Shown here: piece by piece, positions 32,690-43,303 of the stretch
How the letters are laid out: each line of letters begins with the position of its first letter
Numbering within the stretch: the first letter of the stretch is position 1
Source: Codonopsis lanceolata
Taxonomy: Eukaryota; Streptophyta; Magnoliopsida; Asterales; Campanulaceae
Assembly (NCBI GenBank): GCA_013146195.2
Contig: CM028381.1
Coordinates: 60,518,744-60,582,743 of the forward strand
Direction: 5' to 3'
DNA: 64,000 nt
Notes under the pieces: generated by a model
Databases searched by the model: none
What the model was told of the DNA's origin: nothing
Seen by the model: the letters and a program-made list of their open reading frames with translations, nothing else
Translations under genes and position numbers: made by a program

Positions 32690-35200
32690 CAAAAATTCCC
32701 CGAACCTTGCCTTTTGATACCTTCAACCATGTTTCTCATAAACCTAACCCAAATTTGGAAAGGAAGAGATAGCACTAGTTGTTTAATACACGGTACAAGT
32801 ACAGAAGTCAGGTCAAAGAATATAAAGATCAATTCAGAGAAAATAGATTTTGGTAAGATGGCCACCGAAAATGAACAGGCTACTATGGGCACAGAAACAT
32901 AAACCCCCGGGTACACCCCAATTCCTGAATTCCAGGACTGGCTAAAGAAAGAATTGGATACTCATATAGAAAGGGTCACAAATCGGATAATTGGAAAAAT
33001 GTTGGAAAGTTTAGCAGAGATCTTCACCCAGTTCTCTCACCAAACCAAGAATTTACAACCCTCGCCTGATAACCGTTTTGCTCTCCTAGAAATCACTTTT
33101 CCAGAGAAATCCATCCCTCAGAAGGTCAACATAATTAATGATCATTCCTCTCAACCAAACACCAACCCTTTCACCCAAGACAATATCATTCCAACCCAAA
33201 ACATTTACAGCTCTCCTTCACAGAACGTCCCACCTCCAAACACCGACTCAAAACTCTCTTACCTTAACACCTGTACCATAACCAAAAAGACTATTTCACC
33301 TATAATCCTGCAAACACCTTTACCCAGTAAATGACTCATGGGACACTAATTGGAATGACCAATATGACATCTCTGCATGAAGCTCACCAGAACGAACGAC
33401 TATCCTCAAATGGAGGCACATACAATGAGTTTCTTGCACAATACTACCCAAGTCAAAAGAAAGATACACAATCATTCTACTCGACAAACAAATCCCAATC
33501 AAACATTGACCCCATCTGAAAGGAAAAAGGGAACGAGAAAAAAGATGAAGGCATTATGATAATTTACCTACTTCAAGGTCTATGGTTTTTCGAACACTAT
33601 GAGCTCATGGTTAACTTGAACCACTCAAGGATTATAAACCTCCAAACCCATTACCTAGCACATGGAATCACTCCTAGTATTGTGAATATCATCGATGTAG
33701 TGGTTATCTTACCGACAATTGCCACCTGCTCAAGAATGCCATCCAAAACCTCATGGATAACAAAATCATCACAATATCAAATGTAAGTGAACAACCTTTC
33801 GCTCCTGATCAACGCAATCAAAACTTACAATGTCAAGCTGTGTACCCACTGAATTTGAAAGGAATGAAAAGTCATTGCCTTACCTTATTGTGCTTTTCTC
33901 TCTACAAAAAAAGCTCAACTGCAACATGCTCTCTTGGACCACTATCCTAAGAAACAGCCAAACTACGCTTCAAGAAAAGAGTAGCACTGAGAAAACCAAT
34001 TGGATTGACGAAGATGTCAGTCACCTCACTAGATCTGGTCGGGCCTATCAACCAAACTAAGAAAATGGTGACCACTCTCGGAAGGATAAAGAAATCAGAT
34101 GAATAAAACCCAAGCAAATATATCCATTTGGGGCTTATTGTGTGCTTCTAAAAAGCATCATGACACACTGACCAAATCTTTAAGCCATGCAGATCCCTAT
34201 TGAAACATCTCCTAGCGAGCTGATCCAGATGATAGGCAATATACATTTAGGGAATGTGATCATGTTCACCGGTTTGGATCTGCCAAAGGAAGGAATCAAC
34301 CACATTGATGCTCTTCACATCAATGTAGGGGTCATGGAAAAAAAGGGTTCCTCAGGTCTTGATAGACAATGGATCATCTCTGAATGTTTGTCCTATAAGC
34401 ACGTTAGCAAAACTGGGGTCAAAGATCTCATAATTAACTTTTTCATCACAAACAGTAAGGGCATATGATAACACAAGTCAGTGTGTCCTGGGGGTGGTAA
34501 CTTTGATGTAACAATTGGCCCGCTCACTATGCCAGTTGAATTCCAGGTCCTAGATACTCCTGCCACCTTCAGTTTATTATTGGGACATCTATGGATCCAT
34601 GGGGTGAAAGCGGTAGTTTCTTCGCTGCACCAATGTGCCAAGTTCATCCACGATGATCACATAGTGATTATACTTGCTAATAAAATCATCGAAAACAAGG
34701 AAAACAGGGATATCATAATCCTCGAGATAGAACATGATGACACTGGTATCTTCTTAAGTGGCTTTGAAGTCATCCCCCAAGCTAGAGCCAACGCAATTGA
34801 ATTTGGGCGAGAGATTGACATTACTGGAAAGAAAGCCACGGTCTTCGAAGATATGGTACCATTAAACATGCTCCGAAAAATGAACTATATGTCTGGTTTG
34901 GGTCTTGGCAGAAATCAACAGGGTCTTATCAATCTAGTCCAAGATGAAATCAAAGAATATATTCCTCCATTTGGTTTAGGATATAAACCTACACCAGTTG
35001 ACTTAGCAGCTGTCATGAGAGAAAGGAGTGAAAAGAGTAAGGCATAACGTGACAGGTGGCCTTACAAAGATCATCCTCTATAGCCATATAGAAAGACCCT
35101 GAATGGTTACTTTGGAAGAAAAGGTGAAATAGATACCTATCTCATGTTTCCATTATCTTGGATAGACCGAAACGATAAAAGACGCCCTAGTTGGGAAATA
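32690..35200 (+). pseudogene. Tat/Ogre-type gag-protease remains
   Basis: Broken frames in order. First come a Gag N-terminal part (32954-33334) and a Gag tail DNCHLLKNAIQNLMDNKIIT near 33720. Then come the pre-protease motif HLTRSGRAYQPN near 34025 and the protease region (34187-34470, GNIHLGNVIMFTGLDLP, INHIDALHINV; 34481-35047, VEFQVLDTPATFSLLLGHLW then SSLHQCAKFI). A G-patch follows (MNYMSGLGLGRNQQGLI), a domain typical of Tat/Ogre polyproteins. The catalytic Asp motif of the protease is not preserved. RT, RNase H and integrase are missing: at about 35200 the sequence switches to an unrelated chromovirus. Confidence 0.78.
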
Positions 35201-35616
35201 TTCGAAGATGTCAGTTAGCGTATATTGGCCCGTTCGAGATTCTTGAAAGAGTTGGGTCCTTAGCGTATCGAGTTGCATTGCCACTTTCACTCTTGGAGAC
35301 TCGTAATGTTTTCCATGTTTCTATGTTGCGAAAGTATATGAGGGATGAGTCACACGTGCCTGAGTATGAGGAGATATCGTTTGAGCCGGATTTGTCCTAC
35401 GTTGAGAAACCGGTAAGGATTTTTGATACCAAAGAGCAAGTGTTACAAACCAAGCGAATTCTTTTAGTCAAAGTTCTTTGGAAGAATCACAACATTGAGG
35501 AAACGATTTGGGAAACAGAGGCGAAGATGCGCGAGAAGCATCCACATTTGTTTGATGGACTTGGTAAGAATTTAGGGACTAAATTCCTTAAAGGAGGGGA
35601 GAATGTGTCACCCTAG
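35191..35616 (+). pseudogene. Tekay/Del-type integrase C-terminus with chromodomain
   Basis: The frame holds AYIGPFEILERVGSLAYRVA, NVFHVSMLRKYM and LSYVEKPVRIFDTKEQVL. A chromodomain follows (VKVLWKNHNIEETIWETEAK), ending MREKHPHLFD and stopping inside the LTR start. This is the end of a Ty3/gypsy chromovirus polyprotein; the chromodomain targets integration to heterochromatin. The start is fused to Tat sequence; the upstream 4 kb of gag-pol is lost. Confidence 0.88.
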
Positions 35617-38368
35617 ACATGCATATGATTGCCTTCATGTATTCATAACCTTCATGAGTATGCCTACTTAGTTCATGTGCGTATTGTGATCATTTATAAG
35701 TTACTAGTTGTTATTTAGTTGCTTAATTCTTACTTTGATTCTATTACATTGTTTATTGTTTTGATTTCCATTGGAGTCTTAATCTAACATGTTCATGCAT
35801 TGTAGATCATTCATGAAGTGCTTAACATGTTCATAATCATGTACGTTTATGTGTTCAATCATCGATTTAATTGCCACTCCGAAATTGCATATTTTGTGCT
35901 TAGTTTTGAGACTTTCCTAGTGTGTTTCGAGTGAGTTTCAAACCTATTTTGAGTGTGGAATCAACCATTGATGCTTGGGTTTGGGTTAGGACTCATTTAG
36001 GTTGAATTTGGAAGCATTTTGGTTCAAGAGGCTGAGCGGTCGCTTCGAATTTTGGGCTGAGCGAGTGCGTATTTTACAGAAGCTCACTTTGCTGGGAAAA
36101 AGGAGCAAGCGGTCGCTTGCTAGGAGGGGCCAAGCGAGCGCTTGGCCTGTCGGACAACAATCCCATGTTTCATTTTTTTGACGGAAATGATCGATCTAAC
36201 CATGTTTATACCCATCCTAAACACTTCCTAAACACTCCTAAACATCACTAATCATATTGTAACATGTCTAATTAGTTTGATTGGGTTTTATGTGGATGTA
36301 GCCAAGTCATTAACTCACTAAAAATCTAATTTGGAGCTCAACAATAGTTAGACACTTGTCCCACTAACCATTTGATTTCATAAAAGCCACAAATCAGCCT
36401 TTGTGCTTTTCCATTCACTACATCTTCCTTCCAAAAACATGAGAGAGAGTTTCTTGAGTGCTTGCTAGGGTTCTTGAAGGTTTTTCCTTGGATTCCATAG
36501 TTCCCTTCCTCCATTGTTAAAGCCAAGCCATAGGATTGAAGAGCTTTAAGAATAGAACACTTCCAACCGATTAGTTTTTCCATTTGGTTTCTTGTGTGTG
36601 GATTACAAGTAAGTTACTCTTTCTTTCTTTGATATTAGTACTCATTGATCCTAAGGAAACAAAACCTATGCTTTTTTAGGTGAATTAGTACACATACATG
36701 CTTTGTATGTTTTCATCTTGTGATTTGAACATGTGAACTTAGTAGGAGCATGTGTAAGATCATTGTATGATTATTGAAGCATGTTATTACCATTTATCTT
36801 TTGTATCTAGGAATATGAGCATGTTAGAAGTAATTCCTACATATATTTGCTTGAAATGGTGTTGTATGAAAGTACCCCATATATGACTTACTTGGTATGT
36901 TGGTGAATTGCTATGTGTTCTAGCCTATGATTGAACTCTATATTGAAGAAGAATCACATTGTAATGCTTTAGTTAGCTTGTAACCTAGTTGGACTTAATA
37001 ATGGACTTAGGTTGGTTTATGAAGCACATAGCTTCTAATCTCTAAAATTGGGAATGTGTAGTAAAGACTCAACAGAGTCAATTCTAGGGAAGATTGGAAC
37101 ATGTTAGACACTACTTTTAATCCCTACGAAGTTTGAACACCGTATGGTCTTGATTCCTAATTTATGAGTTGGGTTTAATTATGTGCAATTGAGGTTGTTA
37201 TAATTATTTGGTTATGAACAATGAATTGCATTGGCTTAAATTATGGTAGAGACTAATAACCTACTTGATCGGATGAGTTTGCTCTTGTCAAATTCAGTCC
37301 TTATTTGTTTATGACAAGTAAATATCTACTTGTACATCACATTGAGTCCAACTGGAATTATTTAGTTTGATTTATACGTCAGGGTGGGACGATGCATCGC
37401 TTTCACGAATCGTGAGATTTGTGCTTGCCATGGTTCGCCGCACCTGGGACCTCACACACGCCTCCACTGTGTGCCACAGTAGGATAGTAGCCCCTATGTC
37501 GTATCAATACGTGTGTCACTGGCTTGCTATCTAAATCAAGGCGGTTCTCGATACGAGTCGATGCATTCACAAAACATCGATGGCACGAAAATCAGTTAAC
37601 ACAGTTTATTGAAGGAGCTATGTAGCGGCTGGGTCCTTTTTATATCCTGCTTGTATGATTTATTACTCGCACTTAAGTGAATAATGTGCTAAGTGATATT
37701 AGATGATCATGTGCCTTACTTATAATAAATGTTATGCCATGACATGAACATGCATTTTTAGTAGCTTACTAAGTCTTTATGACTTACCCTATTTGTTTGT
37801 TTTGTTTTCCTTAGATCCGAGCTAAGGAGGTGATCCTCGTTAGATTCGTCGTGTCCTAGCTAGTTAGCTAGTAAGCTTGGAGGTTGTTCTTTTGCGACTT
37901 TGTATAGTTAGTCTTTTATTTTGGTAAAGACGATGGGAAGCAAGTCATCTAGACTTGACTTGGGAATTTGATGTTGTTGTATAACTCTTGAATATTCTAG
38001 ACTAATGAATCTTTTGTACGCCGACTTCCAAGTCGAGCTTGTTTATATGTTATGGTTCATTACAGCTTATTCCGCTCATTAAATCTTTCAAGGTATTATT
38101 GTTGTTGTTGTCTCCGGCATGTTGTGGTCGTTGAGGTTATTATATTGCATGTGTTATAATTGTAGGAGTAGTTATTGGGTTCCGGTTGTAACGTCGTCGA
38201 AGACTTGTTTATTTTAAGTTATTTTTCGACCAAGCATAGCCGAGTTGTTGATCATATGCAGTGTTGCATCATGTGAAATTTTATATTCCTACTTGTGCAT
38301 ACTTGACTTGTGTTTACTTGGGTGGTCCGACATGGATTATGCATTGGAATCCGGGTCGGGGTGCCACA
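35604..38368 (+). repeat. Tekay/Del-type 3' LTR
   Basis: The purine tract AAAGGAGGGGAGAA precedes the start TGTGTCACCC; the end GGGTGCCACA is its inverted partner. The length is 2765 bp, normal for this lineage. It contains the chromovirus polyprotein stop at its first bases. Confidence 0.82.
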
Positions 38369-38463
38369 CATATGTACCTTCAAGAGTCCTAAAAACATTG
38401 TCATATGCATGCTTGCATCCTTTTTTGCATCCTTTTAATGTATCTTATCAGGTCTTCTGCCTA

Positions 38464-41400
38464 TGAGTGCCCCATTTTTGATCGGATCCGCGCCACTGAA
38501 AGGCGGGATGGTTTCACACTTTCGAAGCGCGTGGAATACGCTTGGCCTCAATTGTGGACTCAAAATATAAATAACAGAGTCGTCATCTTTATTTTAAGGA
38601 TAAACAAATAAAAACCAAATATATCATATTTACGAGTTGGGAAGGGGTTAGGCACCCAACTCGCCCTTTTGGACTCAAGATATATTTTTGGCTGAATATA
38701 ATCCTTTTATGAAATTAATAACTTAAATAAAGCATTTATATATATATATATATATATATATGACAATAGAAATAAAGAAATTACAGCAGCCTCATTTTAG
38801 AGTTGCAAATAATACTTTATAAAAATTAGGTCATAATAACGACTTATTTTGTGATATATTATTATTTAAATAGCACTATTTTTATAGACAAAATATTTAA
38901 TAACTTTAGGGTATCTACCTCTTGAAGCGTGTGGGTTTTATCTCAAACCAACTTCTTTTCTGGTAGGTTCTTGGGTGTGCTCGCTCTGTCCCTCATGGAG
39001 AGAGAGTCTTTTTTTCTGTTGTTGTTCTTGTTGTTGTTGGATTTCGGGCAACGTAACTGCTCTTTTTTGTTGCCTTTTCGCCTCGGGATCTGGATGGCGC
39101 AACTGCTTGTTTTTGTTTGTTTATTATTATTTTCGAGTGTGAGTGACCCGATTTTCGACCGATCCCCTTCACTGCGTTGAAGAAGCGGGTGGTTTCAAAA
39201 CATTTTAAAGCGCGTGGAATACGCTTGGCCTCAATTGTGGACTCAAAATATGATCAACAGATTTGTCATCTTTATTTTAAGGAAAACAAAGAAAAACAAA
39301 AAATAACCAGATTTGCAAAGGGTTCGGAGGCTAAGTTACGAGGTGGGAAGGGGTTAGGCACCCAACTTGCCTTTTTGGTCTCAAAATAGTTTTTTGGCTT
39401 AAATATGCTTTTTTATATTTATTTAACAGTTGAAATAAAGCATTAAATATATATTTGCATATATATAAGTAAATTATTACAAACTTACAACAACCTCCTT
39501 CCTGAAGTTACAAATACATTTATAAAAATTTGGCCATAATAATGACTCTTTTTAGTGCTATTTTCTATACAATTTCGAGTAGCATAACAACTTATTTTTC
39601 TTACATTTGACTAGTCTAAATAGCACTTTTTATAAATAAAAACTTTAATATGCCTACCTCTTTAAATGTGGAGGTTTTATCCCGTACCAACTACCTTCTG
39701 GTAGGTTCTAGGGTGCGCCGCTTCGCTACGTCTTTTGCTTTGATTGAGGGATTCAGGCAGTGATTGCTCCTTTTAGTTGCTTTTCGCCTCGGGATCTAGG
39801 TGGCACAACTGCTTGCTTTTGCTGGTGTTGTTTGTTTGCTGGCGTCGGAAATCGGGCAGAGCAACTGCTTGCTTTTGGCTGATTTGACGTTTGGATTCGG
39901 GAAGGGCAACTACTCTTTTTGGAATTTTTGGACCGGTGGAATAGGGCGAAATCCTAGCAGGGCAACTAGGTTTCACTTTGGGCGGAGAGTTTTAGTGTTT
40001 GGGGGAGATTTGGCAGAGTTTCGGGGTTAGAGGAAAAAAATCCCTCGACATTCACTCAGACTGCGTGGTGAAAACTCACTGCGTACTGTTTTCTCATTGT
40101 GTGTTTTCACTGTGTTCACTATGTGAATTCCTCAAGTCGGGGCCTCTTATTTATAGGTTGAGAGTGAGGCTTCCTTCGTTGTTAAGTTTTACTTTCTGTG
40201 CTTCACCGGTTTGTACCGCGCGCTGAGAAGATTGCACCTTAGGCAAACTACTATAGTACATTGAGGACTATTGGGTGATGCCCATGGGGGTCTGGGCGCC
40301 GTGCCCAGGGCCATTTTTCCTCTTCTTTTTGGCACTTAGGCCCCTTGCATTTCACAGTTTATGCATCCTGCTTTTTCCTTTTGCATTTTCAACCCTGTAA
40401 CTTGACATTGGTTAGCCTTTTAACAGGTCTTGATATTTTATGTCATGTAACATATAGAGCTGTCAAATAGGGCAAAAGCCCACGAGCATGCCCACCCCGC
40501 CACCTATTAGGGGCGGGTTGGGCTGGTGCATTCAATACCCGTTAGGATGCGGACTTTTCGGGCTTTACCCGTGCGGGCCGCGGGCTTTCGCGGGTTGGGG
40601 CGGGGAGGGCCGCGGGCAGCCCGCGTATTATGGACTTGTATTGTTAATTGTTAATACTTATAACTTATAAGCGGCCCAGGCCCAATGACTGTTGAGGTAA
40701 GTAAGGCCGTAAATAAGCCCATAACGTACTTTCTCAAGGGCTAGGTTTAGGTTAGACTCACTCTCTCACTCCGTCTCTCTCATCTGTTTAGGAACACCTT
40801 CAAAGACGAGACGACCTATCAAAAAAGGGGAAAGCAAATGTATGCCATCTGAATTATCTGATCAGATTCTGGACAGAAGGAGTATAGCTTAGCGCTTTGA
40901 GGTTTGAGCTAAGGAGGGGCTTAGAAAGGAGACGCAGTCTCATGACTCTCACTCTCTCACTCCATCTCTCTCATCTAGTCATCTGTTCACGGAGACACGA
41001 CACGGACAGGTCCTCCACTCTCCAGTGACAGCTGAGTAGCCGATAGCGTCTTCGCCTTCTATGTCTCCGTCCTCAGGCCTCTAAGTCTTCGCCGAATCGC
41101 CATCCCTGCTTCCAGATCCCGGCGTCTGCTCCAGCCTTCAGTCTTGTTGCTTCCAAATCCAACAAACATCTGGCGATAAACACAGACAAAAAAAAAGCAG
41201 AAAACAAGAAAAAGAAAAAACAGAAGGCTGACCTTTTTCTCTTTGTTCCTCAATTGCAGACCCTCCTCCGTATCTCCCTCTCTCGTGTCTATCTGGATTT
41301 CTCCAATCTTTCGAAGCTTGCAATTATCACTCCTAATTGTAAGTCAATTAATCGGTGTGGCTTGTTTGTTTCCTCAGAAATTAATTTTCCACGGAAAATT

Positions 41401-41993
41401 CCGCCGAGAAATACCTTTCTGGAACGTTTTTGGTTAATATTGTCTGTAATTGCATGCCTCACAAATCTCAATCAAATTTCTCCTTGAGCTTTTTGCAGTT
41501 CGATTTTCCTACTTGTGACCTTATTTTCCAGCAAAAATTTCCAGCGATAACAAGTTACTTTAATGGATATGTAATTTAATTTTGTTATTTAGTATTTTAA
41601 GTATTTTGAATTTAATGGTTATGTTATTTTGTTATTTAGTATTTTAAGTATTTTGAATTTATTAATGGATATGTAATTTTTTTATTTGAAGTATTTTGAA
41701 TTTAATGGTTTATTTGTCGAAAATCCAAATCTATCCTAAATTCAAATATTGATAATAAATAAATAAATAATTAAATAAAGTTAATAAACTCATTTTTTTG
41801 CAGGATGGCCCGTTTTGCACGCGGCCCTACGCAGGTTGGGTTGGGCTAGGAGTTTTTAGGACCGTTATGTTTGCGGGCTTTCCCGCCCCGGCCCGTTTTG
41901 CATCAGGCTTTTCGGGCTCGCGGGCAAACCCACCCCGCAGGCCCGTTTTGACAGCTCTAGTCACATATCAAGGATACGAAATTAGAATGTCTA
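38464..41993 (-). repeat. Tat-type 3' LTR, minus strand, with duplicated tail and hAT insertion
   Basis: Read on the minus strand it begins TAGACATTCTAATTTCGTAT at 41993, after the purine stretch GTTGAGGGGCTC. After the hAT element (40455-41959) it continues as the LTR at 53367 does (ATCAAGACCTGTTAAAA). A TATA box CTATAAATAA lies at about 40149-40158. The downstream half occurs twice: CGAGTTGGGAAGGGGTTAGG at 38632-38651 is echoed at 39339-39360, and GCGTGGAATACGCTTGGCCT at 38528 and 39211, about 690 bp apart. Confidence 0.72.
40455..41959. mobile_element. non-autonomous hAT element (TAGAGCTGTCAAA family, 1.5 kb)
   Basis: The ends TAGAGCTGTCAAA and TTTTGACAGCTCTA have an 8-bp TSD with one mismatch (GTAACATA 40447-40454, GTCACATA 41960-41967). 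The terminal regions are GGCGGGTTGGG/GGCCCG-rich. The interior (40700-41800) has no transposase; it contains CTCACTCTCTCACTC repeats at about 40754 and 40947. It splits the Tat LTR, and LTR homology resumes exactly at the TSDs. Confidence 0.88.
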
Positions 41994-41999
41994 TAGAGC

Positions 42000-42336
42000 C
42001 CCTCAACGATGGAGTTTACGGGTAAACCGAAACTTACCAAGTAAACGAACATCGTTGATAAGAAATAGACTCCCAAATTTTGTGGAAATTATATTGGGGA
42101 GGAATGCAATATGCGGCAGTTTATAGATGCAACAATTTAGGATGCAGTAGCTCAAATATTACATACCCTAAACATTTTTAGTTGGTTATAGTTGGTTATC
42201 GTGGTTTTTAGAGCAAATATGCAAATAAAATGCTCTGATGGTCGCACATACTAGGTAGGCTGCATACATATCCCTTTCTGGAATCAGACCAAATGTAGCT
42301 CGGCCTCAGCAAACAAACTACAACCAGTCACTGGGT
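42000..42336 (-). other. Tat 3' untranslated region, left copy
   Basis: On the minus strand it matches 53030-53366: GAGGCCGAGCTACATTTGGT, GCAGCCTAC, CGACCATCAGAGCATTT, ACTAAAAATGT, and the purine stretch before the LTR. This pairs the two Tat 3' ends of the window. Confidence 0.75.
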
Positions 42337-42760
42337 GGGATGGATGAGACCCTGATTATTCCACGTCCCGGGGTATGCACCCCTCGAGGAGATAATCCAA
42401 CACAAACTAAGGTGGGATAGATGAAACCAATCATTTCCACGTCCCAGGGTATGCACCCCTCGAAGAGAATGATTCAACAACAAACTCAGGTGGGATAGAT
42501 GCAACCGATTATTCCACGTCCCGGGGTATGCACCCCTCGAGGAGATAATCCAACAACAAACTCAGGTGGGATGTACGCAACCGATTATTCCACGTCCTGG
42601 GGTATGCACCCCTCGAAGCGATAATCCAACAACTATCTTAGGTGGGATAGATGAAACCGATTATTCCATGTCCCGGGGTATGCACCCCTCGAGGAGAATG
42701 ATCCAATAACAAACTCAGGTGGGATAGATGCAACCGATTATTCCACGTCCCGGGGTAAAA
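42337..42760. repeat. 76-bp tandem repeat in the Tat 3' region (left copy)
   Basis: About 5.6 units of roughly 76 bp share CCACGTCCCGGGGTATGCAC and ACTCAGGTGGGATAGATG. Units differ by a few bases. Confidence 0.9.
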
Positions 42761-42764
42761 TACA

Positions 42765-42940
42765 AATACTTTACCTTTCCCTCTTTTCTTTCTTCTTTCT
42801 TTTTTCTTCTTTTGCTCTCTTTTTTTTTCTTTTTCTGTTGCTTTGCTTTTGCTCTTTTTTTTCTTTGTTTCTTTTTTATCTTGCTTTTTTTTGTTTGTTT
42901 TACTGTAGGTATCCTGCTGGGATCTGAATCGCACAATTTT
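42765..42940. repeat. polypyrimidine tract (polypurine on the minus strand)
   Basis: Nearly uninterrupted CTTTTT/TTCTTC sequence. The same kind of tract occupies the equivalent place in the right copy (51530-51690). Confidence 0.85.
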
Positions 42941-43303
42941 TTCATTTCCTGCCTTTCTTACGGTTAATCTGCTGGGGATATGAGTTTTGTTTTGCTTTTT
43001 GATGGATGGCCGCCACTTTTGTTAACAATAGCTATCTTTGTTAACTTTCCGTTTAGAATTCCAGGGCCATTTCACGATTTGAGCAAACTTGAGGTTTTAA
43101 GTGTTGAGCTGAACTTTGGAGGGGGGAAAGTGAAACTTTTCACCCCTTATCATCACTTACGGGACGAAGGAAGTAGCAGCAGCAGCCCATTTCCTCTTCT
43201 TCTTCAGTTTTCATTTCCTCTGTTGCTGCCGACAAGCATTTCTCCTTCATTTTTTCATCTTTTCTCGTTTTTCTTTCGCTAAGTTAATTGTTTTGCTTGC
43301 CAG

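Noticed and set aside
38731..38762. (TA)n run
   Set aside because: Ordinary microsatellite in an AT-rich LTR; not informative.
42638..42945. Lysine-rich minus-strand frames
   Set aside because: They arise from the polypyrimidine tract and the 76-bp repeats; no domain is present.
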